Positions 10,011 through 18,266 of a stretch of 64,000 bases of DNA are shown here, in pieces. Location: NCBI RefSeq assembly GCF_000832065.1, contig NZ_JXQM01000013.1, positions 124,001 to 188,000 on the forward strand, in the 5' to 3' direction. The notes under the pieces were generated by a model that saw nothing but the letters and a program-made list of their open reading frames with translations, was not told where the DNA came from and did not search any database. The position numbers and the translations under genes were made by a program. The DNA comes from Nitrosospira sp. NpAV. GTDB taxonomy: Bacteria; Pseudomonadota; Gammaproteobacteria; Burkholderiales; Nitrosomonadaceae. Positions within the stretch are counted from its first letter, which is position 1, and each line of letters begins with the position of its first letter.

Positions 10011-12101
10011 TTACAATGTGACCGACGATTGTGTCGGCTGGAATGATTTGGCTGAAGCCTTTAGCGGCAGCGCACCCGTCAGATCAAGCTGGCGGTCGAA
10101 ACCGAGGCAGAATTCCGCTGCCTCCATAGTCCACGCATCCAGGTCGGAAAACCACTCCGTCAGTCGAACATCATTCAATTCTTCGACCGGGCTTGCGAAA
10201 TCCTCCGCGAATTTAGCCAACTGCCTGGATAAACGCGGCTTGGTAGGCAATACGCGGCGCAACTCCTCCGCCTGTGTGACCAAATCGTCGTGCCTCTGGC
10301 CACTGAGCAATTCCGTTATCCCCTGGCCGATCAAACGGGCGATCTCCTCGGCACACTTGACCGAGTCTTCGAATTTTCGCTGGAACTTCAGCGCATCCCG
10401 GTAATTCCGCTCATGAGCCGCTTCAAAAAAACTGGAACCGATTTTTACCTGACTCACTCCTGCGCATTCACCACCGCCCAATTGCAATACCTTGAAATCA
10501 CCATCCTTGCCATGATCGCGCAAGACCGATTCCAATTCTTCCGGCTTGACTTCTCCCAGATCCGCGAGCAACTCGGTGAAATAGACTTTGCCCACACGCC
10601 GCGTCCAGGAAAAAAACGTTTCATCCGCTTCACGATTGGACGCATAAGCCGATTTCACCCGCTCCACCGCCATCTCGATACGTGCCGTGGGGATTGATGG
10701 GCCTTTGATCGCCAGTGCACCGCGCGCCATCCCATTGCCGCCGAAATACATCTGATAATGCGGCACAAGCTTGCCATGCATGCGCTTGCCTTCACCATAA
10801 ATGCCGATATCGCCGGTCTCGGGCTGAGCGCAACCGTTATGACATCCTGAAACACGGATTTTCAGATCATGCTTGCCACCGCTCAGTTTAGGCCCGACTA
10901 TCGTGCTTGAAGTTATTCCCAGACGGCAAGTTGAAGTCCCGGGACACGCCACCACATCATCACCCGCCTGGGGCTCGCCCAGACCCAGCGCAGCCAGATC
11001 GGCCCGCAGTGATTCGATTTTGGTTTCCGGCACATTCGGCAGAAACATGTTCTGATCCTGTGTTGCACGAATTTCATGCAATCCATGAGTCTCGGCAATA
11101 CGGGCAAGGCCGCGCAGTTGCACCACGTTTAAATTGCCCATCGGCACACTGATCGGAAATACGTAATAGCCAGGCTGCTTTTGCGCGAACACATGACGCG
11201 GCGCGCCAATACCGGGAACTTCACTGTCAGCGCCGCCGCTCCATTCACCCGTTGGATAATCCTGAGTTGCCAGCGCCGTTTTAGTGCGGGCCAATTCTTC
11301 GCGATATTTCTCGATAAAGCCCTCGGGGCCGAATTTGTCGACCAGAAACTTGATCCGCGCCTTGGCACGCTTAATACGATCGGAATAGCGATTGTGCAAT
11401 GAAATAACAGCCTCCATCACGAGCAGCAAATCCTTTTCTTCAACGAATTCCTCAACAACGATGGCCTCGTGCGGCTTATGTCCAAGACCTCCTCCGGCCA
11501 GAACCTTGAAACCGAAGCGGTCACCGTTGCGCACCGCGACGATTCCCATGTCGTGCATCATGCCTTGGGCGCAATCGGATTCACAAGCCGAGAAACTGAT
11601 CTTGAATTTGCGCGGCATTTGCTGGGTGAGCGGGTTGCGCAAGAAATGCTGGACCGCCCCGTCGAGGTGCTTCGTGACGTCGACATGCTGGCGGGGACAT
11701 ACACCCGACAGCGGGCAGGCGGTGACATTGCGTATCGTATTGCCACAGGCCTCGCGCGTCGTCAATCCGGCTGTGGCCAAGTGGCGCAGTACCGCCGGCG
11801 TATGCTCCAGCGGTACGTAATGCATCTGGATGTCCTGACGCGTGGTGATATGCACGACATCGTGACGCGCATATTTCTCCAGCATATCGGCGATCACGCT
11901 CAATTGCGGCCCGTTCACGCGCCCGCCAGGAAGCTTGATGCGCACCATATTGACACCTTCCTGCCGCTGCCCATATATCCCCATTTGCAGACGGGCGGCG
12001 GTAAAACGATCGACGTCCATGCGCAGGCCTTGATAGTCCTGCAGCGCCTGATCGAACGAATTTATTTCCTCATCGTTGGCAAGGTAATTCAAGTGACTCA
12101 T
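10011..12101 (-). CDS. cysI: Sulfite reductase, siroheme/Fe-S hemoprotein
   Basis: Six-electron reduction of sulfite to sulfide. The start at 12101 is preceded by GGAGG at good spacing and gives 696 residues. The first half shows TACPLSGVCPRQHVDV. The siroheme/[4Fe-4S] ligands are in CPGTSTCRLGI and VSGCHNGCAQP. The protein is over 100 residues longer than the common 550-570. The extra C-terminal part (from about residue 565) is mainly helical, and I do not recognise it. No flavoprotein partner (cysJ) is next to it, so the electron donor may be ferredoxin-like. It heads the cysIHDN operon, divergent from the CysB-type gene. Confidence 0.92.
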   Translation of the reverse strand: MSHLNYLANDEEINSFDQALQDYQGLRMDVDRFTAARLQMGIYGQRQEGVNMVRIKLPGGRVNGPQLSVIADMLEKYARHDVVHITTRQDIQMHYVPLEHTPAVLRHLATAGLTTREACGNTIRNVTACPLSGVCPRQHVDVTKHLDGAVQHFLRNPLTQQMPRKFKISFSACESDCAQGMMHDMGIVAVRNGDRFGFKVLAGGGLGHKPHEAIVVEEFVEEKDLLLVMEAVISLHNRYSDRIKRAKARIKFLVDKFGPEGFIEKYREELARTKTALATQDYPTGEWSGGADSEVPGIGAPRHVFAQKQPGYYVFPISVPMGNLNVVQLRGLARIAETHGLHEIRATQDQNMFLPNVPETKIESLRADLAALGLGEPQAGDDVVACPGTSTCRLGITSSTIVGPKLSGGKHDLKIRVSGCHNGCAQPETGDIGIYGEGKRMHGKLVPHYQMYFGGNGMARGALAIKGPSIPTARIEMAVERVKSAYASNREADETFFSWTRRVGKVYFTELLADLGEVKPEELESVLRDHGKDGDFKVLQLGGGECAGVSQVKIGSSFFEAAHERNYRDALKFQRKFEDSVKCAEEIARLIGQGITELLSGQRHDDLVTQAEELRRVLPTKPRLSRQLAKFAEDFASPVEELNDVRLTEWFSDLDAWTMEAAEFCLGFDRQLDLTGALPLKASAKSFQPTQSSVTL

Positions 12102-12233
12102 CTGAAGCCTCCACAATTTATGGCCGTAGCATCCTGACGCTAGTGGCAAGAATTCAACATTTCTTACTCAAACGTAACCCGGCTTTATCATGTCCGCCAA
12201 GCCCACGCGCCGTCTACCGGCTAAATAACCCGA

Positions 12234-12256
12234 TATGGTGCCTCGAAAACACCATA
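12234..12256. promoter_or_regulatory. Inverted repeat in the cysI-cysB divergent region
   Basis: TATGGTG and CACCATA form 7-base arms around a 9-base spacer, midway between the divergent cysI and LysR-type genes. This position is expected for a LysR-type operator. Function is inferred from position only. Confidence 0.35.
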
Positions 12257-12303
12257 ATAGCAACGGGTATATATATCACGAAAGAATATTATGTTAGATT
12301 ATT

Positions 12304-12318
12304 ATAACCTAATGTTAT
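12304..12318 (+). promoter_or_regulatory. LysR-type box upstream of cysB-like gene
   Basis: ATAAC-N5-GTTAT is an inverted repeat containing the T-N11-A core of LysR-family sites. It lies just ahead of the AGAGGGGG ribosome site of the regulator gene, in an AT-rich stretch. It is a plausible autoregulatory site. Confidence 0.4.
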
Positions 12319-12334
12319 TTAGAGGGGGAAGATC

Positions 12335-13261
12335 ATGAAATTGCAACAATTGCGTTATTTATGTGAAGTTGCCAATCAGAATCTGAATTTGTCCAAGGCT
12401 GCGGAAATCCTGCATACCTCGCAACCGGGAATCAGCAAACAAATTCGTCTCCTGGAAAACGAACTTGAGGTGGATATCTTCGTGCGCAACGGCAAGCGTG
12501 TGATTAAAGTGACGCCGCCGGGACAAGCCATCCTGGAAATTGCGGAAAGAATGCTGCGAGACGCAAAAAATCTGAAACAGGTCGGCCAGGAATTCGCGAA
12601 TGAAGCCACCGGCTCTCTTACTATCGCCACAACCCATACTCAGGCACGATATGCGCTACCCTCGGCAATCAAACATTTTACCGCACGTTACCCAAAGGTG
12701 AAATTAATTTTGCGCCAGGGAAATCCGACCCAGATAGCGGAACTGGTTACATCGGGAGAAGCGGACATCGCCATCGCCACCGAGGCGATCGAGTTGTTCG
12801 AGGAGCTGGTAATGCTGCCCTGCTACCAGTGGAATCGTTGCATCATCGTCACGCCGAGGCATCCCCTGCTTAAACTTGAGCGATTGACGCTGGAAGCTAT
12901 CGCCCAGTATCCGATCATTACCTATGATTTTGCTTTCACCGGCCGATCGAAGATCAATCAGGCGTTCGACGCAAAAGGTCTGATTCCCAACGTGGTGCTT
13001 ACCGCCATTGACGCGGATGTAATCAAGACATACGTGGAATTGGGATTAGGCGTCGGTATCCTGGCGCAAATGGCATTTGAGCCAAAGCGTGACAAGCATC
13101 TTCGATCAATTAATGCGAGCCACTTATTCGAGCCGAGCACTACTCGCATCGGCATTAGCCGCAATAGCTATCTTAGGGGATATATTTATGATTTTATAGA
13201 AACTTTTGCTCCCCACCTTGACCAGGAGGCAATTAAGGCCGCGATGAAACAACATTCATGA
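12335..13261 (+). CDS. cysB: LysR-type regulator of the CysB family
   Basis: A 308-residue transcription regulator: N-terminal winged helix-turn-helix (MKLQQLRYLCEVANQNLNLS, with AAEILHTSQPGISKQIRLLE as the recognition region), then a type-2 periplasmic-binding effector domain (SLTIATTHTQARYALP). The opening and the TTHTQARY segment are typical of CysB/Cbl, which sense O-acetylserine or N-acetylserine and switch on sulfate assimilation. A strong ribosome site (AGAGGGGG) precedes the ATG. It reads away from cysIHDN, so it most likely controls that operon and itself. CysB versus Cbl cannot be decided from sequence alone. Confidence 0.88.
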   Translation: MKLQQLRYLCEVANQNLNLSKAAEILHTSQPGISKQIRLLENELEVDIFVRNGKRVIKVTPPGQAILEIAERMLRDAKNLKQVGQEFANEATGSLTIATTHTQARYALPSAIKHFTARYPKVKLILRQGNPTQIAELVTSGEADIAIATEAIELFEELVMLPCYQWNRCIIVTPRHPLLKLERLTLEAIAQYPIITYDFAFTGRSKINQAFDAKGLIPNVVLTAIDADVIKTYVELGLGVGILAQMAFEPKRDKHLRSINASHLFEPSTTRIGISRNSYLRGYIYDFIETFAPHLDQEAIKAAMKQHS

Positions 13262-13352
13262 AAATAGCGCAGAGGTTCTCGGGACAGTCTTGCACATAAC
13301 ATGCGAGAACACGGGACGGTATAATGTGGTTCATTTTAATTCCATTTTGGCA

Positions 13353-15152
13353 ATGAACGCGATCAAGCTTCTTCCCGACCTGCTTATCAGCCAGATCTCT
13401 GCCGGAGAAGTCATAGGACGCCCAGCCTCGGCACTCAAGGAACTGCTGGAGAATAGCGTGGATGCGGGCGCTACGGAAATAACGGTGCAGCTTCTCCAGG
13501 GCGGAATCAAGCTGATTCGCATCGCGGACGATGGAACCGGAATTTCCCGGGATGATCTGCCGCTTGCGCTCACCCGCCATGCAACCAGCAAGATCAATGC
13601 GCTGGAGGATTTGCAAAGGGTGGCAAGCCTGGGCTTCCGCGGTGAAGCGCTGGCGAGCATCGCGGCGGTTTCGCGCCTGACATTGGCAAGCCGTGGGGTG
13701 GGGGAGAAACATGCCTGGCGGATACAAACAAAAGGCGGTTATCTCTCGTCGCCTGAGCCTGCGGCCCTTGCCTCGGGCACCACGGTGGAAATGCATGACC
13801 TCTATTTCAATACCCCGGCACGGCGTAAATTTTTAAAGACCGAGGCCACCGAATATGCCCATTGTGAAGAAGTATTCAAGCGGATTGCATTGTCGCGCGC
13901 TGACATCGCCTTTACGCTGCAACACAATGGAACCATACGCAAGCATTTGCGTCCGGCGGAGGCACGGCTTCGCATTTCGGCAATACTGGGAGATGAATTC
14001 GCCCAAACCTCGGTATTCATCGAGGAACAAGCGGCGGATTTACGGCTGTGGGGGGCAGCAGCGTTGCCTCACTATTCACGATCATCCCGCGATAACCAGT
14101 ATTTTTTTGTCAATGGACGGTTCGTACGCGACAAGCTGATTGCTCATGCGCTACGCGAAGCCTATCGCGATATCCTTCATTCGGATCGGCATCCGGCTTT
14201 TTCGCTGTTCCTGGAGATGCATACCGATGGCGTGGATGTGAATGTGCATCCTACCAAAACCGAAGTTAAATTCCGCGACGCACGCGCCCTGCATCAGTTC
14301 ATTTTTCATGCGCTCAACAAAGCACTGTCATCGCCGCAATCGGTACCCGCAGCCGCCATATCCGCAGTGCGGAATCAAGAACCGAACGGGAGCCAAACGC
14401 TGATTACCCCATTTTCCACCTATTCACAGCGTGCCATACCGCTAGCATCGCCTGTGCTTCCAGGCACGGCGGCCCAGTCACAAGCGTTTTATCAGACCTT
14501 GTTTGGTACCCGTCCGGAATCGCCCGGCAATTCGACATCAGCCGTGACGGTTGACGAAAAACAGAACATTCCGCCACTGGGGTTTGCTTTGGGGCAACTC
14601 CTCGGCATTTATATTCTGTCGCAGAATGAGCGCGGCTTATTGATCGTGGATATGCATGCCGCACATGAGCGCATATTATACGAAAAACTCAAATTAGGAC
14701 TCGACAACCACAAACTCTCGATGCAATCCCTGCTGATTCCTTCAACATTCCCGGCGGACAGCCTGGATATCGCCACAGTTGAGGAAAGCAGCGCCGTTTT
14801 GTGTGAACTTGGATTTGAAATCTCGGTGTTTTCCCCCACCATGCTGGTGGTGAGAGCGGTGCCGGCCGCGCTCAAGGATGCCGACGTGGTGAAATTGGCG
14901 CATGAGGTATTACGCGAGATCCGTGAATTTGGCGCCAGTCAGGCATTGACCAGCAAGCGTAACGAACTTCTCTCGACCATGGCCTGCCATGGCGCGATTC
15001 GCGCCAACCGTATACTGACCATTCCGGAAATGAATGCGCTGTTACGTGAAATGGAAACCACCGCACGCTCCGGCCAATGCAATCACGGCCGGCCAACGTG
15101 GTTTGAAATCAGTCTTGCCGATCTCGACAAAATGTTCATGCGAGGCAGATGA
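13353..15152 (+). CDS. mutL: DNA mismatch repair protein MutL
   Basis: MutL links mismatch recognition by MutS to strand removal. The ATG at 13353 gives 599 residues (MNAIKLLPDLLISQISAGEV). The N-terminal GHKL ATPase shows LKELLENSVDAGATEI, IADDGTGI and GFRGEALASIAAVSRL. The C-terminal domain carries DMHAAHERILYE, which fits the DQHA-x2-E-x4-E endonuclease motif with Q replaced by M, plus ACHGAIRA and QCNHGRPTW. These metal-site motifs are missing from E. coli MutL, so this protein is predicted to nick DNA itself, without MutH. A TATAAT box at 13320-13325 lies just upstream. Its stop overlaps the next gene by four bases. Confidence 0.95.
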   Translation: MNAIKLLPDLLISQISAGEVIGRPASALKELLENSVDAGATEITVQLLQGGIKLIRIADDGTGISRDDLPLALTRHATSKINALEDLQRVASLGFRGEALASIAAVSRLTLASRGVGEKHAWRIQTKGGYLSSPEPAALASGTTVEMHDLYFNTPARRKFLKTEATEYAHCEEVFKRIALSRADIAFTLQHNGTIRKHLRPAEARLRISAILGDEFAQTSVFIEEQAADLRLWGAAALPHYSRSSRDNQYFFVNGRFVRDKLIAHALREAYRDILHSDRHPAFSLFLEMHTDGVDVNVHPTKTEVKFRDARALHQFIFHALNKALSSPQSVPAAAISAVRNQEPNGSQTLITPFSTYSQRAIPLASPVLPGTAAQSQAFYQTLFGTRPESPGNSTSAVTVDEKQNIPPLGFALGQLLGIYILSQNERGLLIVDMHAAHERILYEKLKLGLDNHKLSMQSLLIPSTFPADSLDIATVEESSAVLCELGFEISVFSPTMLVVRAVPAALKDADVVKLAHEVLREIREFGASQALTSKRNELLSTMACHGAIRANRILTIPEMNALLREMETTARSGQCNHGRPTWFEISLADLDKMFMRGR

Positions 15153-16291
15153 AAATCGGACTCCTGGGCGGTCTATCGCCAAGAAATTTTCTACGCGATT
15201 ACTGGCAGAAAAAACCCTTGTTGGTGCGTGGCGCCGTGCCGGGCTTTCAGGGATTGCTGACTCCCGGCGACCTCATGGATCTCGCCTGCCGAGAAGACGC
15301 GCAATCGCGGCTAATTGCACAGAAGAATGGCAAGTGGCAGGTCAGGCACGGTCCTTTCACACTTCGTTCTTTTTCACGTTTGCCCAAGACACAATGGGCA
15401 CTGCTGGTACAGGATGTCAATCACTTTCTTCCCGCAGCCCGCGACCTGCTGCTTAAATTCAATTTTATCCCCCATTCACGCCTCGATGACCTGATGGTCA
15501 GCTATGCGCCCAGCGAGGGCGGGGTCGGCCCTCATTTTGATTCATACGATGTTTTCTTGTTGCAAGGAATGGGGCGCAGGGTTTGGCAGATATCCGCCCA
15601 GCGGGACAAACAATTAGTTGAGGGTGCATCCATAAAAATCCTGCGTGAGTTCAGAGCGGAACAGGAATGGGTGCTGGAACCGGGTGATATGTTGTATCTG
15701 CCCCCCGGCTATGCTCATAATGGCGTGGCGCAAGATAATTGCATGACCTACTCGATTGGCTTTCGCGCACCCAGCTATCAGGAACTTGCTACCCAATTTC
15801 TCGTTTACCTGCAGGATCATGTCGAAATCAAAGGCATGTATGGCGACCCCGGCATTGCTTTACAGGCCAATCCGGGGCGTATCAGTGCGGCCATGTTGGA
15901 TCAGGCCGGTGCGGCGCTCGAGAAAATCAAATGGACCCGCGCAGATGTAGAACATTTCATCGGCGCTTATCTCACCGAGCCCAAGCCTCACATTTTTTTT
16001 GTGCCGCCACCAGATCCTCTAACCGAGAAAAAATTTATCCATCAAATTAAAGAAAATGGATTACAACTGGATCTGAAAAGTCGTATGCTGTATGGAAAGA
16101 AAACTATTTTTCTGAATGGGGACGCATACACAGGCGGTGCTATTGCCCGCCGGTCGTTGAAAATGCTCGCTGATCGCCTTATATTGTCGACAGCGAAGCA
16201 TCTTAATGACGAGGCTCTTGCACTGTGCTATCAATGGTATCTCTATGGTTATATTGAAATAGCAGGCCAACCCGCCGGGATTGGCGCATAA
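15149..16291 (+). CDS. roxA: Ribosomal protein uL16 3-hydroxylase (JmjC/cupin dioxygenase)
   Basis: Fe(II)/2-oxoglutarate-dependent oxygenase of the YcfD/RoxA family, which in E. coli hydroxylates an arginine of ribosomal protein uL16. The 380 residues carry the iron-binding triad H129-x-D131 (GPHFDSYDVF) and H190 (PPGYAHNGVA), within a JmjC-type cupin core. The remaining C-terminal half matches the dimerisation and winged-helix part of the family in length. It overlaps mutL by ATGA, so the two are translationally coupled. The substrate assignment rests on family resemblance. Confidence 0.85.
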   Translation: MKIGLLGGLSPRNFLRDYWQKKPLLVRGAVPGFQGLLTPGDLMDLACREDAQSRLIAQKNGKWQVRHGPFTLRSFSRLPKTQWALLVQDVNHFLPAARDLLLKFNFIPHSRLDDLMVSYAPSEGGVGPHFDSYDVFLLQGMGRRVWQISAQRDKQLVEGASIKILREFRAEQEWVLEPGDMLYLPPGYAHNGVAQDNCMTYSIGFRAPSYQELATQFLVYLQDHVEIKGMYGDPGIALQANPGRISAAMLDQAGAALEKIKWTRADVEHFIGAYLTEPKPHIFFVPPPDPLTEKKFIHQIKENGLQLDLKSRMLYGKKTIFLNGDAYTGGAIARRSLKMLADRLILSTAKHLNDEALALCYQWYLYGYIEIAGQPAGIGA

Positions 16292-16375
16292 TTTGTTATC
16301 GATTTGTGTTCACTTCGCTCCGGCGGTTGGCGACACAACCGGCAATACTCCGCATTGGGGCCATGAGGTAAAAAA

Positions 16376-16462
16376 ATGCTCGAAAACTGCTTTGACGATT
16401 TACCGAAAGCCTTGCCCCTCGGCCATTACCACTATCACCTATGGCTTTGGGACGGACCATAA
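16376..16462 (+). CDS. Possible 28-residue microprotein rich in His and Trp
   Basis: A short ORF between roxA and the lipoprotein array. Its ATG is preceded by GAGG with a 7-base spacer, an ideal ribosome site. The peptide reads MLENCFDDLP, then KALPLGHYHY, then HLWLWDGP, ending at TAA 16460-16462. It is followed 13 bases later by a 9-base-arm inverted repeat. I recognise no family. It could be a genuine small protein, a leader peptide or the surviving start of a decayed gene. The good ribosome site and unusual His/Trp run are the only evidence. Confidence 0.35.
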   Translation: MLENCFDDLPKALPLGHYHYHLWLWDGP

Positions 16463-16475
16463 AAACTGGACAACA

Positions 16476-16499
16476 TATCTTAATTCTGCTATTAAGATA
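16476..16499. repeat. Perfect AT-rich inverted repeat ahead of the lipoprotein array
   Basis: TATCTTAAT and ATTAAGATA form perfect 9-base arms around a 6-base loop, followed by a short T run (GTGGTCTTTT). It may be a weak terminator for the preceding short ORF or roxA, or an operator for the first lipoprotein promoter 30 bases downstream. Confidence 0.5.
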
Positions 16500-16531
16500 G
16501 TGGTCTTTTCAGATTTGAATGGCCGAATGCT

Positions 16532-16559
16532 TTGATAATTACCCGTGACTCGTTATAAA
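16532..16559 (+). promoter_or_regulatory. Sigma-70-like promoter, lipoprotein unit 1
   Basis: TTGATA (16532-16537) and TATAAA (16554-16559) are separated by 16 bases. An AAAGGAG ribosome site and the ATG follow within 25 bases. Confidence 0.5.
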
Positions 16560-16581
16560 CCATATAAAGGAGATTAAAAAA

Positions 16582-16800
16582 ATGAAGTACTCGCTCCTCG
16601 CTGCCGCCTTGGTACTCATATTAACCGGATGTGACCAACTAAGACAGAAAGAGCCCGGAGAAGGGAAGCCGGGACAATATCCCCCGAGCCTCTGGGAAAA
16701 ACGTGAAGGACAGGTAAGTGATGCGGACATTGAAGCCGCCCAAAAGGCTGAAGCTGCTGCTGCAGCAGCGGAGGCACAGAAAAACGAACCCCCGAAATAA
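16582..16800 (+). CDS. Small lipoprotein, array unit 1
   Basis: A 72-residue protein with a lipoprotein signal peptide ending in the lipobox LTGC (Cys17), so it is predicted to be lipid-anchored in the envelope. Aspartate follows the cysteine, which in E. coli favours retention in the inner membrane. The mature part is short, charged and low-complexity, with an Ala/Glu-rich tail (EAAQKAEAAAAAAEAQK). Its signal peptide closely resembles those of the next three genes. A strong ribosome site (AAAGGAG) precedes it. No function is known; it lies in its own transcription unit with a terminator at 16836-16866. Confidence 0.75.
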   Translation: MKYSLLAAALVLILTGCDQLRQKEPGEGKPGQYPPSLWEKREGQVSDADIEAAQKAEAAAAAAEAQKNEPPK

Positions 16801-16835
16801 TGGGCCGATATCCTAATAAGAACAAGCCAGCGTTG

Positions 16836-16866
16836 AAAAAAGCCGTCCCCCGGGGCGGCTTTTTTT
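16836..16866 (+). terminator. Intrinsic terminator, lipoprotein unit 1
   Basis: AAAAAAGCCGTCCCC pairs with the following CGGGGCGGCTTTTTTT, a GC-rich stem with a T tract, 36 bases past the stop codon. Confidence 0.85.
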
Positions 16867-16915
16867 GTTGAACCACTTGCAGAGAAGGAAATCACATCAG
16901 CTCGCGGTTTCGGGT

Positions 16916-16944
16916 TTGAATGACTACGAAGCTTTTGTTATACT
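16916..16944 (+). promoter_or_regulatory. Sigma-70-like promoter, lipoprotein unit 2
   Basis: TTGAAT (16916-16921) and TATACT (16939-16944) have the ideal 17-base spacing. The -10 sits inside a GTTATACT segment that recurs ahead of units 3 and 4. Confidence 0.6.
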
Positions 16945-16980
16945 GTGGCTCCCTGTAATGAACTATAGGATAATTGAACA

Positions 16981-17184
16981 ATGAAATATTCGTTCCTCGC
17001 TGTCATCTTGGCGGCGTTAACACTGGCTGCCTGTGATGGTAAAAAACATCCTATGGACAAGCCTCCGCCCTCCGCCTCAATTGAACGTGAATCAGCTCCG
17101 AATTTTGATGAACTGGATAAACCGGCGGCTGATACAGCCGGGGGTGCTGATGCCGGTGTTAAGAAACAAGAACCGAGCAAGTAA
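16981..17184 (+). CDS. Small lipoprotein, array unit 2
   Basis: A 67-residue lipoprotein. The signal MKYSFLAVILAALTLAACDG has a lipobox LAAC (Cys18) with Asp after it. The mature part of about 50 residues is Pro-, Asp- and Lys-rich and looks disordered (KKHPMDKPPPSASIERES). It shares its signal peptide pattern and gene layout with units 1, 3 and 4 but hardly any mature sequence. It has its own promoter and its own terminator at 17193-17221. No function is recognised. Confidence 0.72.
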   Translation: MKYSFLAVILAALTLAACDGKKHPMDKPPPSASIERESAPNFDELDKPAADTAGGADAGVKKQEPSK

Positions 17185-17192
17185 TGGTTAAT

Positions 17193-17221
17193 AAAAAGCT
17201 ATTTCTTCGGAATGGCTTTTT
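17193..17221 (+). terminator. Intrinsic terminator, lipoprotein unit 2
   Basis: AAAAAGCTATTTC, a TTCGG turn, then AATGGCTTTTT; an imperfect stem flanked by A and T runs, immediately after the stop codon. Confidence 0.65.
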
Positions 17222-17297
17222 ATCGCTCGAAATAAGAAACCACGTAAACGGATACAATAAAACAGCTGTTTCAAATTCGAGTAGTCTGGGTATTTTT

Positions 17298-17307
17298 GTT
17301 ATATACT
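17298..17307 (+). promoter_or_regulatory. Promoter -10 region, lipoprotein unit 3
   Basis: GTTATATACT is identical to the segment ahead of unit 4 and nearly so to unit 2. The -10 hexamer is TATACT (17302-17307). No convincing -35 is seen, so this unit may be weaker or activator-dependent. Confidence 0.45.
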
Positions 17308-17354
17308 ATGGTCCGTTACAACCTATTTAATATTTTATTTAAGGAAGCCAGATA

Positions 17355-17639
17355 ATGAAACTTTCACTCCTTGCCGCTGCTTTGGTGGCTCTGACACTGA
17401 CAGCATGTGATAGACCCAAACAAGCACTACCCGAAAATTCAACCACATATGGAACCAGAACGGAAGAAGGCACAACGATGGATCAAGAGCGTGCCGCCGC
17501 CGGTACTCCGAAGGAAGAGCACGCCGCTGCTGATGGCGAGGACGAATATTCGGGACAGGCTGTCCTTCCTGGACACGCGCTCGATGGCAATGGCAATCCG
17601 ATAAAACCGGGGCAAAGCGCCATTCCGGCCGGTCATTAA
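17355..17639 (+). CDS. Small lipoprotein, array unit 3
   Basis: A 94-residue lipoprotein with signal MKLSLLAAALVALTLTACDR, lipobox LTAC (Cys18) and Asp at the next position. The mature part is hydrophilic, rich in Glu, Ala, Gly and Pro and probably disordered, ending ...GQSAIPAGH. A ribosome site (AAGGAAG) precedes the ATG. It is the third member of the array and is followed by a long-stem terminator. I do not recognise a domain. Confidence 0.72.
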   Translation: MKLSLLAAALVALTLTACDRPKQALPENSTTYGTRTEEGTTMDQERAAAGTPKEEHAAADGEDEYSGQAVLPGHALDGNGNPIKPGQSAIPAGH

Positions 17640-17649
17640 AAGTAGCAGA

Positions 17650-17692
17650 GCACAATAAAAAGTCACCCTTAGTGGTGGCTTTTTTATTGTGC
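17650..17692. terminator. Long-stem terminator, lipoprotein unit 3
   Basis: The arms GCACAATAAAAAGTCACC and GGTGGCTTTTTTATTGTGC pair over almost their full length. The A run on one side and T run on the other could stop transcription from both directions. Confidence 0.8.
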
Positions 17693-17771
17693 ACAAATAA
17701 ATAGATTCATGCATCATTGAATTTCCTTTTGTGAGCGCGGCAATCAAGCGTATTGCATATCCAGCTCAGCC

Positions 17772-17801
17772 TTGAAGAATTAGGCATCTTCGTTATATAC
17801 T
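17772..17801 (+). promoter_or_regulatory. Sigma-70-like promoter, lipoprotein unit 4
   Basis: TTGAAG (17772-17777) and TATACT (17796-17801) with an 18-base spacer. GTTATATACT is the same segment as ahead of unit 3. Confidence 0.55.
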
Positions 17802-17836
17802 GCACGTTTTTTGACTAACTTGAGAGGAATCAAACA

Positions 17837-18250
17837 ATGAGACTTACGCTTCTCGCTGCTACCTTGGCGGCGCTGACAATGACCGCCTGCGGCAAGCCGA
17901 ATCAGGCGCTTCCCGAACAGGAAAAGGCGAACTTCGAAAAAATTACCTCTCAGCCCAGCACATCGGCTTCCAGTACCGGTGGCACAACCTCTAAGGATGA
18001 TACGAGCAGCGCCTCTTCCACCGTCGATGATGCCAAGGATAAAGTAGTAGAGGCATACGATTCGGCCAAGGATAAGGCGGCAGAGACATACGACTCCGCC
18101 AAGGATAAAATTGCGGAAACAGTTGACGCTACCAAGGAGAAAGCGGCAGATGCCAAGGATGCGGCGAGCGAAAAGGCGAGCGCAGGAGCGGATGCCGTAA
18201 AGGACGCTGCAGCTGATGCGAAAAAAAGCACATTGGATGCGCTGAAATAA
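17837..18250 (+). CDS. Lipoprotein with 11-residue amphipathic repeats, array unit 4
   Basis: A 137-residue lipoprotein. The signal MRLTLLAATLAALTMTACGK has lipobox MTAC (Cys18), with Gly rather than Asp after it. A Ser/Thr-rich linker is followed from about residue 62 by tandem 11-residue units such as AKDKAAETYDS, AKDKIAETVDA and AKDAASEKASA. This pattern of Ala, Lys, Asp and Glu resembles LEA-type or apolipoprotein-like amphipathic helices that bind membranes or protect proteins in stress. A stress or envelope role is inference only. A GAGAGGAA ribosome site and a strong terminator frame the gene. Confidence 0.75.
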   Translation: MRLTLLAATLAALTMTACGKPNQALPEQEKANFEKITSQPSTSASSTGGTTSKDDTSSASSTVDDAKDKVVEAYDSAKDKAAETYDSAKDKIAETVDATKEKAADAKDAASEKASAGADAVKDAAADAKKSTLDALK

Positions 18251-18266
18251 TCCGAATCACGCCATT

